The notes under the pieces were generated by a model, which was not told the origin of the DNA, ran no database searches, and was given only the letters and a program-made list of their open reading frames with translations. A DNA stretch of 64,000 bases from Flavobacterium psychrotrophum (GTDB taxonomy: Bacteria > Bacteroidota > Bacteroidia > Flavobacteriales > Flavobacteriaceae), in NCBI RefSeq assembly GCF_003403075.1, contig NZ_CP031557.1, positions 3,658,001 to 3,722,000 on the forward strand, written 5' to 3'. This document shows, piece after piece, positions 1-8,369 of this stretch. The first letter of the stretch is position 1; the number at the start of each line of letters is the position of its first letter. The position numbers were made by a program, and so were the translations under genes.

Positions 1-196
1 ACACATCAGCCTGTACTGCAATAGCCACACCCCCATTATCTGTTACTTGTTTAACCACAACATCTGCCCCTTCTTTACTCGAAGCATAATTAACAACAAC
101 CTTTGCTCCTTCTGCCGCAAAGTATTTTGCGATGGCCGCACCTATTCCTTTTGAAGCACCTGTAACAACAGCTACTTTATTATTTAATCTATTCAT
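1..196 (-). CDS. SDR-family oxidoreductase, N-terminal part (truncated by window edge)
   Basis: The reading frame starts with ATG at 196 on the minus strand and runs off the window. Its first residues, [19 protein letters not shown], form the beta-alpha-beta Rossmann start of a short-chain dehydrogenase with the cofactor loop TGASKGIG. The stretch after the loop (KVVVNYASS) ends strand 2 in Asn-Tyr, which is often seen in NADPH-preferring SDRs. The catalytic Ser-Tyr-Lys lies outside the window, so the substrate cannot be guessed. It follows the next SDR gene after 24 bases on the same strand, so the two are probably co-transcribed under the divergent HxlR regulator. Confidence 0.85.
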   Translation of the reverse strand, partial: MNRLNNKVAVVTGASKGIGAAIAKYFAAEGAKVVVNYASSKEGADVVVKQVTDNGGVAIAVQADV

Positions 197-220
197 TATT
201 ACAAAATTGATTTATGATTA

Positions 221-973
221 TTAATTAGCTAAATAGGTCATACCACCATCTACAAGAAGCTCGGCACCAAGCATAAATGAAGAATCATCAGAGGCGAGGA
301 AAACCGCGGTCTTACCAATGTCTGACGGTTGCCCTATTCTGCCTATGGGCATCTGTCCTGCAAAGTGATTTTTTAAACCTTCTAGTTGCTCCGCAGGAAC
401 AAACTTTTCAAATGCCGGGGTATCTGTTGTACCGGGTGTTATTACATTTACCCTGATTTTTCTATCTAAAAGGTCGCTAGAAAATCCTTTTGCCAAATAT
501 ATAACAGCTGCTTTTGCAGCACCATAAAGTGTAAAATTAGGATAAGCCCGATGCGCTGCGTTTGACCCGATGAGGATAACAGAAGCACCATCATTTAGAT
601 AAGGCAGTGCCTTATTAACAGTGAAGTAAACACTTTTCAGGTTTAAATCGATAGTCTTATCAAAGTCTGCCTCACCCAGCGTGGCTACAGTTCCTACAGT
701 ACCGCCTCCTGCATTGGCTACGATTACATCTATCTTACCAAATTTTTCAGCTGTTGTTGCAAACACTCTTTCCAGGTCTGCAAGGTTTGTAACATCGGCA
801 TTTATGGCTATAAAATTATCGCCCAGTTGCGCAACGGCACTATTCAAAGTTTCCTGATTTCTGCCAACAATGGCTCCTGATGCGCCTTCGTTTTTAAGAG
901 CTTCTGCAATACCAAACCCAATACCGCTATTGCCGCCAGTAATTACAACAATCTTATTTTTTAATTTACTCAT
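221..973 (-). CDS. SDR-family NAD(P)-dependent oxidoreductase
   Basis: A complete 250-residue classical short-chain dehydrogenase. The cofactor loop TGGNSGIG is at residues 12-19, the NAG motif at 87-89, and the catalytic triad is Ser137, Tyr150 and Lys154. Length is normal for the family. The acidic residue usually marking NAD preference is replaced by Gly-Arg after strand 2 (GRN at 37-39), which suggests NADPH; this is inference. It is transcribed divergently from an HxlR regulator with an exact palindrome between the two starts, and lies just upstream of a second SDR gene. The substrate is unknown. Confidence 0.9.
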   Translation of the reverse strand: MSKLKNKIVVITGGNSGIGFGIAEALKNEGASGAIVGRNQETLNSAVAQLGDNFIAINADVTNLADLERVFATTAEKFGKIDVIVANAGGGTVGTVATLGEADFDKTIDLNLKSVYFTVNKALPYLNDGASVILIGSNAAHRAYPNFTLYGAAKAAVIYLAKGFSSDLLDRKIRVNVITPGTTDTPAFEKFVPAEQLEGLKNHFAGQMPIGRIGQPSDIGKTAVFLASDDSSFMLGAELLVDGGMTYLAN

Positions 974-1000
974 TATTTCTATTGTTTAAAATTTGAGCCA

Positions 1001-1008
1001 CAAAGCTA
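1001..1008 (-). promoter_or_regulatory. Candidate -7 box of the SDR gene pair
   Basis: On the minus strand this reads TAGCTTTG, matching the Bacteroidota -7 consensus TAnnTTTG. It lies 28 bases before the ATG at 973 and next to the palindrome at 1016-1036. No convincing -33 TTTG was found. Confidence 0.5.
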
Positions 1009-1015
1009 TATCACT

Positions 1016-1036
1016 AAAGTTACTTTTAGTAACTTT
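1016..1036. promoter_or_regulatory. Perfect palindrome, probable HxlR operator
   Basis: Two 9-base arms, AAAGTTACT and AGTAACTTT, separated by TTT, form an exact inverted repeat between the divergent SDR and HxlR genes. The right arm overlaps a plus-strand -7 box TAACTTTG at 1030-1037. A dimeric winged-helix repressor bound here would block both promoters. Further GTAAC repeats follow at about 1053, 1064 and 1072. Confidence 0.65.
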
Positions 1037-1078
1037 GTACCGAAAAGTAATAGTAACACAGATGTAACAAAGTAACAT

Positions 1079-1435
1079 ATGGGGTGCAAAATAGAAGAGT
1101 TTAGACAGGAACAAAAGAAAAGAATGCGAGCCGTTCAGGATGCAATGGACACGCTAAATGGAAAATGGAAGATATCTATCATCACATCCATCTGCTGCTA
1201 TGGCACAAGACGGTTTTCGGATATATTGAATGATGTTGTTGGGATATCTAACAGGATGTTAAGCAAAGAATTAAAGGAACTGGAAATAAATGAGTTGATA
1301 AAACGCACCGTTTTAAACACACAGCCCGTAACGGTTCAATACGAACTTACAGCACATGGCGATACGCTACAAACCATAATAACCAATCTTACTGATTGGG
1401 GAATTGTACACAGAAATAAAATTGCAGGCAAATAA
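1079..1435 (+). CDS. HxlR-family winged-helix transcriptional regulator
   Basis: A 118-residue protein with the HxlR/DUF24 winged-helix fold. The region around GKW (28-30), the recognition-helix segment ISNRMLSKELKELE (56-69) and the wing segment VQYELT are typical of the family. Cys3 and the Cys39-Cys40 pair could make it a redox or electrophile sensor like other HxlR members, but that is inference. It is divergent from two SDR genes, and the shared palindrome suggests it represses both itself and the SDR pair. Confidence 0.85.
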   Translation: MGCKIEEFRQEQKKRMRAVQDAMDTLNGKWKISIITSICCYGTRRFSDILNDVVGISNRMLSKELKELEINELIKRTVLNTQPVTVQYELTAHGDTLQTIITNLTDWGIVHRNKIAGK

Positions 1436-1635
1436 TAATGACACGCTCAAAATTAAATGCCTTTACATTTTTATCAACAAAAACCTTTTCGTAACCTTTT
1501 GCGTACATCTATTTAAGAAAAAGAAGCCCAATAATTACAGAACTTTGCCGTTCTGTTAAAAATTACACATAGAAAGGCATAGTAATTGTAATGTTAAAAA
1601 CAATTAATGTGCTTCTGTATGGAGCAAAGCTTTAC

Positions 1636-1643
1636 TAATTTTG
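1636..1643 (+). promoter_or_regulatory. -7 box of the DUF3050 gene
   Basis: TAATTTTG matches TAnnTTTG exactly. It overlaps the upstream in-frame TTG at 1641, so that TTG cannot be in the transcript, and the ATG at 1659 must be the start. Confidence 0.6.
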
Positions 1644-1658
1644 TATAAAACTACTGCT

Positions 1659-2444
1659 ATGGATACTCATACTATAAACAGCGCCCTGGCCCCCCAAAGG
1701 GAAGAGCTGTTAAGTCACCCTCTTTACGCACGGGTAAAAACAATAGATGACCTCAGGCATTTTCTTGAAGGCCACATCTATGCCGTTTGGGATTTTATGT
1801 CGCTGCTTAAGGCCCTGCAAATAAAACTGACCTGCACAAGCGTGCCGTGGCTGCCCGTGGGCAATCCGGAGATACGCTACCTCATTAATGAGATAGTACT
1901 GGCCGAAGAGACCGACATTAACATTGAAGGCAAAAGACAAAGCCATTTTGAAATGTACCGCGATGCCATGCTGGATTGTGGCGCGGATATAGATGCTATA
2001 GACCGTTTTTTGGAAGATGTAATAGCAACCCAGAACATATTTGTATCTATCAGGAAGAGCAGCCTGCATGATAACATCAAGGAGTTTCTTGACTTTACAT
2101 TCAGGGTTATTGAAGAAGGCAAGCCACACGAAATAGCCGCCGCCTTTACCTTTGGCCGCGAAGACCTTATTCCGGCTATGTTTACCGAGATACTGCGCAA
2201 CTTTCAGGAAAACTTCCCCGAAGCAAATTTAGACAAGCTTGTCTACTACTTTGAGAGGCATATAGAACTTGATGCTGATGAGCACGGCCCTATGGCAATG
2301 CAAATGATAAGTGAATTGTGTAATGGTGATGCTACTAAATGGCATGAAGTTGAAGAAGTATCTAAAGCTGCCCTGGAAAAAAGGATAGGCTTATGGAACG
2401 CCATTGAAGAGAAGATGTTACAGCACGACCTTGCCTCTATTTAA
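1659..2444 (+). CDS. DUF3050 domain-containing protein
   Basis: A 261-residue, mostly alpha-helical protein matching the DUF3050 family. Recognisable features are HPLYARVKTIDDLRHFLEGH near the N-terminus, WLPVGNPEIRYLINEIVLAEE, and a C-terminal half rich in His and Glu (YYFERHIELDADEHGP). The fold resembles the heme-oxygenase/TenA type, and the conserved His and acidic residues could bind metal, but no function is established to my knowledge. The ATG at 1659 is preferred over the in-frame TTG at 1641 because of the promoter. A terminator-like segment (GCCACAGGAACTTCTTGTGGC) follows at about 2471. It stands alone. Confidence 0.85.
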   Translation: MDTHTINSALAPQREELLSHPLYARVKTIDDLRHFLEGHIYAVWDFMSLLKALQIKLTCTSVPWLPVGNPEIRYLINEIVLAEETDINIEGKRQSHFEMYRDAMLDCGADIDAIDRFLEDVIATQNIFVSIRKSSLHDNIKEFLDFTFRVIEEGKPHEIAAAFTFGREDLIPAMFTEILRNFQENFPEANLDKLVYYFERHIELDADEHGPMAMQMISELCNGDATKWHEVEEVSKAALEKRIGLWNAIEEKMLQHDLASI

Positions 2445-2620
2445 TTAGAGTATTATACAATATAATATTAGCCACAGGAACTTCTTGTGGCTTTTTAATT
2501 TACGGTATATCGTAAAAAACAGTAGTTGCAAATATTACCAATACGTTATAAATCTGAAAAAAATAGGACGTTTGCACCACAGCCCTTATCTTGCAGAAAC
2601 AATTACAATCCCCTCCACGC

Positions 2621-3730
2621 ATGACTTTTGATGCCCGTAAAAAATACGACCGCCCCATAATTAAACTCCATCAGCCAGACGACACCTACAAAGCACAGCC
2701 TTTGCCTGCTCCATCCGGCACCTATCCTTATCATTTAAACCTGAATAAATTTGCCGATGTGTCAAATGAGAAATTCAGCTTTAACATGGTGGGTGATACC
2801 GGCGGAATTCGTAATCCGGATGGTCAAAAGAAAATTGCGGAGCAGATGTGTAAACAAATACGCAACGGCAACACAGAAGAACAACCTGCGTTTTTATACC
2901 ACCTGGGCGATGTTGTGTACCATTTTGGCGAGGCAGAGCAGTACGACAGGCAGTTCTTTATCCCTTACAAGCAGTATACACGCCCTATCTTTGCCATTGC
3001 AGGCAACCACGACAGCGATGTTAATCCGGCCAATCCTAAGCCTTATAAAAGCCTTGATGCGTTTAGCGCCGTATTTTGTGATACCGAGAGCCGGGATATC
3101 TCCTTTAGCGAAAACAAGCTGCGCAAAAGTATGGTACAGCCTAATGTTTACTGGACATTGCAGACACCGCTGGCTAACATTATAGGGCTACACAGTAATA
3201 CCCCAAAATATGGCTATATAGGCGACGACCAGCGCAAATGGTTTGTTGCCGAATTAAAAGCCGCAGCTAAAGAGCGCCCCGGCAAAGCAATTATAGTGTG
3301 TGTACACCACGCACCTTATACCGCCGATTTTAATCACGGATCAAGCATACCCATGATAACATTTCTTGAAGATGCCTTTAAAGAAAGCGGTGTGCGCCCT
3401 GACATCATTTTTAGCGGACACGTACACAATTATCAACGCTTTAATAAAACGTACACAGACGGCAAAATACTGCCCTTTGTAGTATGTGGCGCGGGTGGTT
3501 TTGACGAACTGCATTCTCTGGTGTATGAAAATGATACTTTATACAGCACAGATAACCGTTTGCTGGATAATGTAAGCCTGCAAAACTATTGCGACTCTCA
3601 ATACGGTTTTCTTAAAATAACACTTGAAAAAACCGACACAGGAGTTGGGTTGACAGGGCAATACTTCGCATTAAATAATAATGGCAACCCTGAACCAAGT
3701 TGCATGGATAGCTTTAGTTATACGTTTTAA
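2621..3730 (+). CDS. Calcineurin-like metallophosphoesterase
   Basis: A 369-residue metallophosphoesterase. The metal-binding blocks occur in the usual order: GDTGG, HLGDVVY, AGNHDSD, VCVHHAPY and SGHVHNYQR. The last block resembles purple acid phosphatases, which share this dimetal core. There is no clear signal peptide, so it is probably cytoplasmic. The frame also opens at a TTG at 2591, adding ten residues; I prefer the ATG at 2621, but the choice is not certain. The substrate is unknown. A good terminator follows. Confidence 0.85.
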   Translation: MTFDARKKYDRPIIKLHQPDDTYKAQPLPAPSGTYPYHLNLNKFADVSNEKFSFNMVGDTGGIRNPDGQKKIAEQMCKQIRNGNTEEQPAFLYHLGDVVYHFGEAEQYDRQFFIPYKQYTRPIFAIAGNHDSDVNPANPKPYKSLDAFSAVFCDTESRDISFSENKLRKSMVQPNVYWTLQTPLANIIGLHSNTPKYGYIGDDQRKWFVAELKAAAKERPGKAIIVCVHHAPYTADFNHGSSIPMITFLEDAFKESGVRPDIIFSGHVHNYQRFNKTYTDGKILPFVVCGAGGFDELHSLVYENDTLYSTDNRLLDNVSLQNYCDSQYGFLKITLEKTDTGVGLTGQYFALNNNGNPEPSCMDSFSYTF

Positions 3731-3748
3731 GTGTAGTGAAACAAAATC

Positions 3749-3787
3749 AAAAGGTCTGAACGTTCGTAAAGAATATTCAGGCCTTTT
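3749..3787 (+). terminator. Rho-independent terminator of the phosphoesterase gene
   Basis: Arms AAAAGGTCTGAA and TTCAGGCCTTTT pair with one mismatch around a 15-base loop and run into a T tract. Confidence 0.7.
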
Positions 3788-4078
3788 TGATTTATCACTT
3801 CAAGAATTGATATATTTTGATGGCGCAGGGGTAAGACAAGAAACACATGATTTATCAAAATATGGTTATTTTTTTACTTAGCAAACTCTATAGCACTATA
3901 AAACTTACTTGTAATGGTGGACTATAAGATATTATAAACAAACACATTATACTGGCATCACGACTTAAGAATTAGGCTCGAGATGGCGAAATATTTATAA
4001 CAATATAAAAATAGACAGACTGGTCTGTATATTTAAAATGTTATTTATAGATTTGCATTACTAAAACAGTACAATATC
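3788..4078. other. Gap between phosphoesterase and tetR genes
   Basis: AT-rich sequence with no convincing gene. A 66-codon plus-strand frame (3681-3881) overlaps the end of the phosphoesterase gene and crosses its terminator, so I treat it as chance. The only clear signal is the TetR-type palindrome just before the next gene. Confidence 0.6.
4012..4031. promoter_or_regulatory. TetR-type operator palindrome
   Basis: ACAGAC-TG-GTCTGT (4015-4028) is an exact inverted repeat, with outer bases also largely symmetric. The motif is typical of TetR/AcrR-family operators and lies about 50 bases before the tetR start, suggesting autoregulation of the two-gene unit. Confidence 0.75.
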
Positions 4079-4600
4079 ATGTCGCCTAAACAACGAATTA
4101 TAGAAACAACGCTTGTTCTCTTTGCAAATCAGGGGTACAACTCTACCGGAATTAACCAAATAATCTCTGAAGCTAACGTTGCGAAGGCCAGCTTCTATCA
4201 GCATTTTGAATCAAAGGAAGATCTTTGTGTCGCGTTTCTTAATGCCAGGCATGAATACTGGTTTGATCAGTTGAACAGTTTCATAAGTGATAAAAGTGAT
4301 GTGAAATCTAAAGTAATCATGTCATTTGATTTTTTAATACACATGAATGCTAAAGAACAGTTTAGGGGTTGTAGTTTTCTAAACATTTTATCTGAAATCC
4401 CTAATAACAATCTGAAAATTCTAAACTCAATTCAACAGCATAAGAAAGATCTTCGCGTTTTTTTTTCATCCCTTATTGGTAATGAAAGCATTTCAGATCA
4501 TGTTTATATGCTTTTTGAAAGCTGCATTGTAGAGAGTCAGGTATTTAAATCAAATCTACTAATCGAAAAAACGAAAACATTCGTTAACAATTTAATCTAA
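4079..4600 (+). CDS. TetR/AcrR-family transcriptional regulator
   Basis: A 173-residue regulator. The N-terminal TetR helix-turn-helix is clear: [20 protein letters not shown], then [21 protein letters not shown] at about residues 30-50. The C-terminal ligand-binding part is short and has [12 protein letters not shown], as in the YcdC/NemR-like subgroup. It lies 7 bases before a DUF1348 gene and has a palindromic operator upstream, so it probably represses both genes until an unknown small molecule binds. Confidence 0.9.
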   Translation: MSPKQRIIETTLVLFANQGYNSTGINQIISEANVAKASFYQHFESKEDLCVAFLNARHEYWFDQLNSFISDKSDVKSKVIMSFDFLIHMNAKEQFRGCSFLNILSEIPNNNLKILNSIQQHKKDLRVFFSSLIGNESISDHVYMLFESCIVESQVFKSNLLIEKTKTFVNNLI

Positions 4601-4607
4601 TAATAAA

Positions 4608-5021
4608 ATGGAACAAAAACACCCACTCCCGCCGTTTACACTAGAATCAGCACTACAAAAAATACAATTTGCGGAAGATGCCTGGAATTCTCAAAATCCT
4701 GAAAAAATTGCCGGGGCATATACTATTGACAGTGAATGGAGAAATAGAGATAAATTTGTAAATGGCAGAGACGAAATTGTAAAATTTCTTGCTGACAAAT
4801 GGAAGAAGGAGTTAAATTATAAACTTAAGAAAGAATATTGGGCGCACACGGATAACCGTATCGCAGTCAGATTCGAATATGAATATATGGATCTGGAAGG
4901 GCATTGGGTTAGGGCATACGGAAATGAAAATTGGGAATTCGATGAAAACGGTTTAATGGCAAAGAGATACGCAAGCATCAATGATTTGCCAATAAATGAA
5001 GAAGACAGAAAGTTTAAATAA
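4608..5021 (+). CDS. DUF1348 (SnoaL/NTF2-like) protein
   Basis: A 137-residue protein of the DUF1348 family, with the NTF2/SnoaL alpha+beta barrel fold. Family landmarks are [20 protein letters not shown] at the start, the central [16 protein letters not shown] and [16 protein letters not shown], then [14 protein letters not shown] and ASINDLPI near the end. It is full length. Its role is unknown; the conserved pocket suggests a small-molecule enzyme or binding protein. Co-transcription with the preceding tetR gene suggests it responds to that regulator's ligand. Confidence 0.88.
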   Translation: MEQKHPLPPFTLESALQKIQFAEDAWNSQNPEKIAGAYTIDSEWRNRDKFVNGRDEIVKFLADKWKKELNYKLKKEYWAHTDNRIAVRFEYEYMDLEGHWVRAYGNENWEFDENGLMAKRYASINDLPINEEDRKFK

Positions 5022-5350
5022 CCGATATTCTTTTATCACAAATTCACACCTTCTGGTTAAGCACCTTACTAAGCTTAAAATTGAGAATCCATAACTTTAG
5101 TGTTACCTCCAAACAAAGCCTGATTGTTCATGATAAGCATTCAGGCATTTTGTTTATCACTTTAAGACATCAATGCATGCTTATATAAAGGATACATTTT
5201 GAATTACGAAAGTTTATAAAATCAAAAAAGCCCTCCAAAAAAATGGAAAGCTTTTCATTGGTCTAACTACTAAACCTACCGCTCGCGCGGCATAAACAAC
5301 ACAACTATCTTTACGCCCTTTAAAAAAAAGGCTATTATATTTCGGCGCAA
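5022..5350. other. Gap between DUF1348 gene and tRNA-Asp terminator
   Basis: No gene is visible. It holds a terminator for the DUF1348 gene at 5111-5155, and a weaker stem (AAAGC...CCA/TGG...GCTTT) near 5229-5256 with T-rich flanks that could act on either strand. The rest is AT-rich. Confidence 0.5.
5111..5155 (+). terminator. Terminator of the tetR-DUF1348 unit
   Basis: AAACAAA and CCTGA pair with TCAGG and TTTGTTT around a 17-base loop, with a small internal bulge. Confidence 0.55.
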
Positions 5351-5375
5351 AAAGCCCCGCTTTAAGCAGGGCTTT
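5351..5375 (-). terminator. Terminator of tRNA-Asp
   Basis: AAAGCCCCGC/GCAGGGCTTT stem with a short loop, followed on the minus strand by T-rich sequence. It lies 12 bases past the tRNA 3' end. Confidence 0.8.
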
Positions 5376-5387
5376 CTTTGCATTTAC

Positions 5388-5464
5388 TGGCGGTCTGGAC
5401 GGGACTCGAACCCGCGACCCCATGCGTGACAGGCATGTATTCTAACCAACTGAACTACCAAACC
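5388..5464 (-). tRNA. tRNA-Asp(GTC)
   Basis: The minus strand folds as a full cloverleaf. The acceptor stem is GGTTTGG/CCAGACC (one G-T pair), the anticodon loop is CTGTCAC with anticodon GTC, the T-loop is GGTTCGAGTCC, and the 3' GCCA is encoded. It lies downstream of the DUF58 gene on the same strand and has its own terminator. Confidence 0.95.
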
Positions 5465-5586
5465 AGCGTTCTTAATAACTCTCTCAGTGTGTTACTGTGT
5501 GTGTCATTATTACGAGTGCAAATATACGGCCTTTTTTGACTTCTGCAAGTGTCTTGGAAAGAATTTTAAAATTAATTTTTCAATTT

Positions 5587-6513
5587 TTACCCAAACTTTT
5601 GTTTCTCAACAAGGTAAGTCGTCAAAATTTTTTCAAAATTTTCATCTACAGAAACCGGAACATACTTAATTTGGTACTGAATACAGGTTTCGGCTACCTT
5701 TTTAAAGTAGGCATCTACCCTCTTTTCGTATTCTTCCTTTACATTCTCTGCAAAAAGGTTCACTTCTTCGCCACTTTCCAGGTCAATAAACTTGCGCGGG
5801 GCATTGTCAAAATCAAAACCAAGCTCTGTTTTCTTATCAATAACATGAAAAAGCACTACTTTATGCTTATCGTGCTTTAGGTGTTGCAGCGCATCAAACA
5901 GTGCATCTTCATTACCCGGCTGAAACATATCTGTAAATAATATGATCATGCTGCGTCGGTGCATCTTTTGCGCTATCTGGTGTAGAAACGTGGTTGTATC
6001 TGTATCCTTTGCTGTTGCCGGGGTTGTTAAAAGCCCTTCCAGCTTATCAAGCAGCATGCGGTGGTGCCTGCCGCTGCCCTTTTCGGGCGCATAGAACTCA
6101 TAATTGTCGCTATACACACTAAGTCCTACCGCATCGCGCTGGCGCTTTAGCAAATCCATCAGTACAGCAGATGCCAGTACTGAGAATCCTATCTTGTTTT
6201 CAAAGAACTGCTGCCCGTCTTTTAACTTAGGGTAGTGCATGCTCGATGAGTTATCTATAATAAGATGGCAGCGCAGATTTGTTTCCTCTTCATAGCGCTT
6301 ACTGTACAACCTGTCGGTACGTGCGTAGAGCTTCCAGTCGATGCTTTTAGTGCTTTCTCCCTGGTTGTACACCTTATGCTCTGCAAACTCTGACGAGAAG
6401 CCATGAAACGGACTCTTGTGCATACCCGATATAAAACCCTCTACAATCTGGTTAGCCAATAGCTCCAGTCGCGAAAAGGCTGATATTTTTTCTAATTGAG
6501 AATCTAACTTCAT
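5587..6513 (-). CDS. DUF58 domain-containing protein
   Basis: A 308-residue DUF58 protein. The signature block EHKVYNQGESTKSIDWKLYA (about 47-66) and the following ARTDRLYSKRYEEE are typical. It leads into a von Willebrand A-like half with LIIDNSSSMHYP, close to a MIDAS DxSxS motif, and later LFTDMF. DUF58 proteins usually accompany MoxR ATPases. Here no moxR is nearby; instead it is the last gene of a cluster with an ECF sigma factor, an anti-sigma factor and a barrel protein. It is probably cytoplasmic; function is unknown. Confidence 0.88.
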   Translation of the reverse strand: MKLDSQLEKISAFSRLELLANQIVEGFISGMHKSPFHGFSSEFAEHKVYNQGESTKSIDWKLYARTDRLYSKRYEEETNLRCHLIIDNSSSMHYPKLKDGQQFFENKIGFSVLASAVLMDLLKRQRDAVGLSVYSDNYEFYAPEKGSGRHHRMLLDKLEGLLTTPATAKDTDTTTFLHQIAQKMHRRSMIILFTDMFQPGNEDALFDALQHLKHDKHKVVLFHVIDKKTELGFDFDNAPRKFIDLESGEEVNLFAENVKEEYEKRVDAYFKKVAETCIQYQIKYVPVSVDENFEKILTTYLVEKQKFG

Positions 6514-6542
6514 AATCCCAAATGTAGCGAAAAAAGCACGTA

Positions 6543-7670
6543 CTACAAATCAAGCCGGGTTCCAAACGATATTGTGTTTAGTTTTGTGGCAGCATTTTCA
6601 AACACCGGGTTCAGGTCATATTTTGCAAAAAGGCTTATTGCTCCATAGCCCACATAGGCCTGCACACCATACACAAATTTGTTTACATTATAATCTGCAC
6701 GATTTTTATTTACCACATATTCGCCATCTAACTTATATTTAAGGCGCTGCACCGCACTGGTGTTTATACCGGCATAGCCACCTATACCTACTTTAAAACT
6801 TGTATTGGTATCATAACGGTAGTAATCTTTATACTCTTTTTTTACAGATGGGCCAAACTCCAGCATTACAGGCACAACAAAGTTTGACACCCTAAATTGT
6901 GAGTTCTTTAGCTTATACGGAAAATCCTGTAACTCTGTTGTACCGCCATTGTTTACATAGTGATTATCCTTAAGCCCAAGCATGGTATTTTGGTAAGACA
7001 GCCCGTAAGACAACCTATAGGTATTACGCTCTTTAAGCAGTCTTGTTTTAAGCGAAATGCCCACCTCAAAGTAACCGCTGCTCCAAAACTTATGCACTGA
7101 GCCAATATTATGGCCACTACCTATGGCATTACCAAAACCCGAGGCAAGAACAATCCCAAAATCTGTACGCCTGTCGCGTCTTGGCTTTAGGTTTTCGGCA
7201 TTATACTCCAATCCCAGCAAAAAGCTACCTTTATTGTCGGTTGCCTGCCCCAGGCCTATATTCAGGTAAGCCCCTGAGTAAGGTTGATAATTATAATTAA
7301 CGTCACGCTGTACCAGTGCTATCTGGTTTTGTATAATGGCCGTTTTATTGTCAATGTTCTGCGCAGCACGCTTAGCAGCTTCCTCTTTAAGTGCCTGAGC
7401 CTTTTCGGTAGTTACTTCCCCTTTTTCGAGTTGCGCATCTATTTCGCTTATGCGCTTTTTAAGCTCATATTTTTCAGCCTCCTTAATATCTTCCAGCTCC
7501 TGCTGCAGCCCGCCTATCTTAACTTCCTTATTATATTTGTAGTTCTCCTGCTGCTGTTTTTCTGTTTTACTCTGTGCAGGTTTTAAGGTATCCTGCGCAG
7601 TTTGAGCATACATTTTGGGCATAGAAAGTCCTGTCGCCGCTAAGGCGAAAAATAAAATTGCGTGTTTCAT
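6543..7670 (-). CDS. Outer-membrane beta-barrel protein with periplasmic coiled coil
   Basis: 375 residues. A signal peptide ends at MYAQ (about 22). Residues 30-120 are charged and heptad-like (a coiled coil rich in Glu, Lys and Gln), and from about 130 the sequence alternates polar and aromatic residues as in barrel strands (YLNIGLGQ, FLLGLEYN, YFEVGISLKT), ending in SFGTRLDL. The gene follows the sigma/anti-sigma pair by 18 bases and is probably co-transcribed. It could be a target or sensor of the sigma factor. I do not recognise a named family. Confidence 0.75.
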   Translation of the reverse strand: MKHAILFFALAATGLSMPKMYAQTAQDTLKPAQSKTEKQQQENYKYNKEVKIGGLQQELEDIKEAEKYELKKRISEIDAQLEKGEVTTEKAQALKEEAAKRAAQNIDNKTAIIQNQIALVQRDVNYNYQPYSGAYLNIGLGQATDNKGSFLLGLEYNAENLKPRRDRRTDFGIVLASGFGNAIGSGHNIGSVHKFWSSGYFEVGISLKTRLLKERNTYRLSYGLSYQNTMLGLKDNHYVNNGGTTELQDFPYKLKNSQFRVSNFVVPVMLEFGPSVKKEYKDYYRYDTNTSFKVGIGGYAGINTSAVQRLKYKLDGEYVVNKNRADYNVNKFVYGVQAYVGYGAISLFAKYDLNPVFENAATKLNTISFGTRLDL

Positions 7671-7688
7671 GGTTTATTTGATTGAAGT

Positions 7689-8369
7689 TTATTCTTTATC
7701 TCTTACCGCAAAGCGTATGGTTTTATGCTTAAGCGCAAAAAAACGCATCGCTTTGTCGCGATAGTAATCGTTCATTTCAGCCTCTACCTCTTTAAGCAAA
7801 GCGGTATCATTAGTAGGAGCTGAAATTTGGCGCTGCAAAGCGATATCGTTAAACGATTTTTGTAGTAGCAGGTTTGCTTCAGCTTCATACATATCATGTT
7901 TATTGATGTTTTTCGTGCTGATTATTGTTTGTGCCACTGCTATTTCTCCCGCTGTAGTTATACCCGCATCATTTTTAGCAACATTCAGGGCTTGTACAGA
8001 AACACGTTGCGCAGATTCTTCTGCCTTGGGGCTTATCTTCTGTGTGGCCGGCAGCGTATGTACCACAACCTCCTGTACTTTTTCCGGCACTATAACGCTT
8101 TTAGGAGTAGTAACATCCGGCTTTGCTGTAGTATTTACAATTCCCGGGGTAGCAATATCAGTTTGTTGATGTGTATTCATTAAAAAGGCATACCCCCCCA
8201 TCAGTAAGAATGCCACCGATGCCGCAATAAAATAAATGCCAAATTTCTTTTTACCTTTTTTAGGCTGCTGCCTGTTATGGGCAAGGCGTTCCCACGCATG
8301 TGCCGATGGCGCTATGGCACGGTTTCCGAGCTTATCTCTTAACTGGTTTTCTAAATTATTATCTTTCAT
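7689..8369 (-). CDS. Probable anti-sigma factor, single-pass membrane protein
   Basis: 226 residues. The short N-terminal segment (ENQLRDKLGNRAIAPSAHAWERL) is typical of flavobacterial anti-sigma partners, and is followed by a basic stretch (KKGKKKFG) and one membrane helix at about 43-64. The C-terminal domain would be periplasmic and is low in complexity. The start codon overlaps the end of the sigma-factor gene by four bases, which implies translational coupling. No zinc-binding HxxxCxxC motif is present. Calling it an anti-sigma factor rests on topology and position rather than a conserved domain. Confidence 0.78.
   Translation of the reverse strand: MKDNNLENQLRDKLGNRAIAPSAHAWERLAHNRQQPKKGKKKFGIYFIAASVAFLLMGGYAFLMNTHQQTDIATPGIVNTTAKPDVTTPKSVIVPEKVQEVVVHTLPATQKISPKAEESAQRVSVQALNVAKNDAGITTAGEIAVAQTIISTKNINKHDMYEAEANLLLQKSFNDIALQRQISAPTNDTALLKEVEAEMNDYYRDKAMRFFALKHKTIRFAVRDKE

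Noticed and set aside
2571-2574. TTTG as -33 box 12 bases before a -7-like sequence (phosphoesterase), also seen near trxA and the JmjC gene
   Set aside because: The published spacing for Bacteroidota promoters is about 17-23 bases, so I do not claim these -33 boxes.
2591-2620. TTG as start of the phosphoesterase gene
   Set aside because: An ATG lies ten codons downstream and no promoter supports the TTG; uncertain, but the ATG is preferred.
3681-3881. 66-codon plus-strand frame overlapping the phosphoesterase end
   Set aside because: It runs through the phosphoesterase terminator stem, shares the 3' end of a real gene, and shows no protein-like pattern.
5214-5423. 69-codon minus-strand frame
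   Set aside because: It covers the terminator and tRNA-Asp and so is a chance frame.
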